Positions 13,362-13,660 of a stretch of DNA of 13,660 nt are shown here, piece by piece. Both the position numbers and the translations under genes were made by a program. Numbering within the stretch: the stretch's first letter is position 1; every line of letters begins with the position of its first letter. The notes under the pieces were generated by a model. The model was not told the DNA's origin. It worked only from the letters and a program-made list of their open reading frames with translations, and did no database searches. Source of the stretch: JAJTFW01 sp031421935 (GTDB lineage Bacteria > Bacteroidota > Bacteroidia > AKYH767-A > OLB10); the NCBI GenBank assembly GCA_031421935.1, contig JANOPQ010000137.1, positions 1 through 13,660 of the forward strand, in the 5' to 3' direction.

Positions 13362-13660
13362 CATCAATTTGTATTGAATTGGAGATCCACATTAATTCGA
13401 AGTGACTTGGATAACCAAAATAATACTGCAACGTCGCCATTTATGGGGACGTAATAGGAATCCACATCAATTCGTAGTGACTTGGAGATCCAAAATACTA
13501 CTTATAACGTCGCCATTTATGGCGACGTTATTGGGATCCACATCAATTCGAAGTGACTTGGATATCCAAAATACTATTTATAACGTCGCCATTTATGGCG
13601 ACGTTATTGGGATCCACATCAATTCGAAGTGACTTGGATATCCAAAATACTATTTATAAC
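13362..13660. repeat. Tandem array, about 76-bp period, with internal palindromes
   Basis: A diverged 24-base partial copy (13362-13385) is followed by copy 1 (13386-13460, 75 bp), copy 2 (13461-13536), copy 3 (13537-13612) and 48 bases of copy 4 (13613-13660), where the window ends. Copies 3 and 4 are identical over the shared part, copy 2 differs at three positions and copy 1 at many. Each complete unit holds a 13-bp palindrome around GTCGCCAT/ATGGCGAC with a 2-nt loop (copy 3: 13580-13592 and 13595-13607) and a second palindrome, TTGGATATCCAA (13558-13569). There are no unique spacers, so it is not a CRISPR array. Function is unknown. Confidence 0.9.

Noticed and set aside
13231..13440. 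N-terminal extension of the T9SS protein by 70 residues
   Set aside because: It would bury the signal peptide inside the protein and start within the repeat array; the ATG at 13230 is the natural start.
13402..13632. Plus-strand open frame of 76 codons over the tandem array
   Set aside because: It exists only because the repeat unit is open in that frame for a few copies; the peptide has no recognisable features.
13386..13660. CRISPR array at the right end
   Set aside because: The whole 76-bp unit repeats, with no short constant repeat and unique spacers, and no cas genes are in view.

Overview
The window looks like chromosomal DNA of a member of the Bacteroidota, probably an environmental Flavobacteriales- or Chitinophagales-like lineage; the exact order cannot be fixed from the sequence. 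The evidence is a type IX secretion C-terminal sorting domain, the order zapA - 6S RNA - rny, a few TAnnTTTG-like promoter boxes, short intercistronic spacers without strong Shine-Dalgarno sequences, AT-rich composition, and low-complexity intergenic repeats of a kind familiar from that phylum.

Left part (1-3564, minus strand): the end of a surface-polysaccharide cluster, read from right to left. It encodes a Wzx-type flippase, a GT2 glycosyltransferase, a GT11 (alpha-1,2-fucosyltransferase-like) enzyme and the N-terminal 143 residues of a GT4 glycosyltransferase cut by the window edge. The genes overlap or abut and probably form one transcription unit. No polymerase (Wzy) is visible.

Core part (3619-6034, minus strand): a small coiled-coil protein, ZapA (GTG start), a 164-nt RNA with 6S RNA architecture, and RNase Y, probably read from a promoter near 6087-6118. 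A divergent plus-strand gene (6237-7919) encodes a secreted M23 metallopeptidase.

Middle intergenic region (7920-8190): a 194-bp block of palindromes. It resolves into two inverted half-elements sharing one GC-rich frame but carrying unrelated AT-rich palindromes. One extra base pair is gained on both sides of a helix in one half, which suggests selection for secondary structure. This is the most unusual feature of the window and I do not recognise it as a described element.

Right part (8191-11193, plus strand): a tight four-gene operon with a 5-bp gap and two ATGA overlaps. It encodes DoxX family, TSUP (TauE/SafE) family, cation diffusion facilitator and double-domain universal stress protein, and looks like an envelope transport and stress module.

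Far right: a 510-bp gene-free stretch (11194-11703) holds several unrelated low-complexity repeats. A minus-strand secreted protein with a T9SS sorting domain follows (11704-13230). Behind its start lies a 76-bp-period tandem array (13362-13660), degenerate at the gene-proximal edge and homogeneous toward the window end, where it runs out of view.
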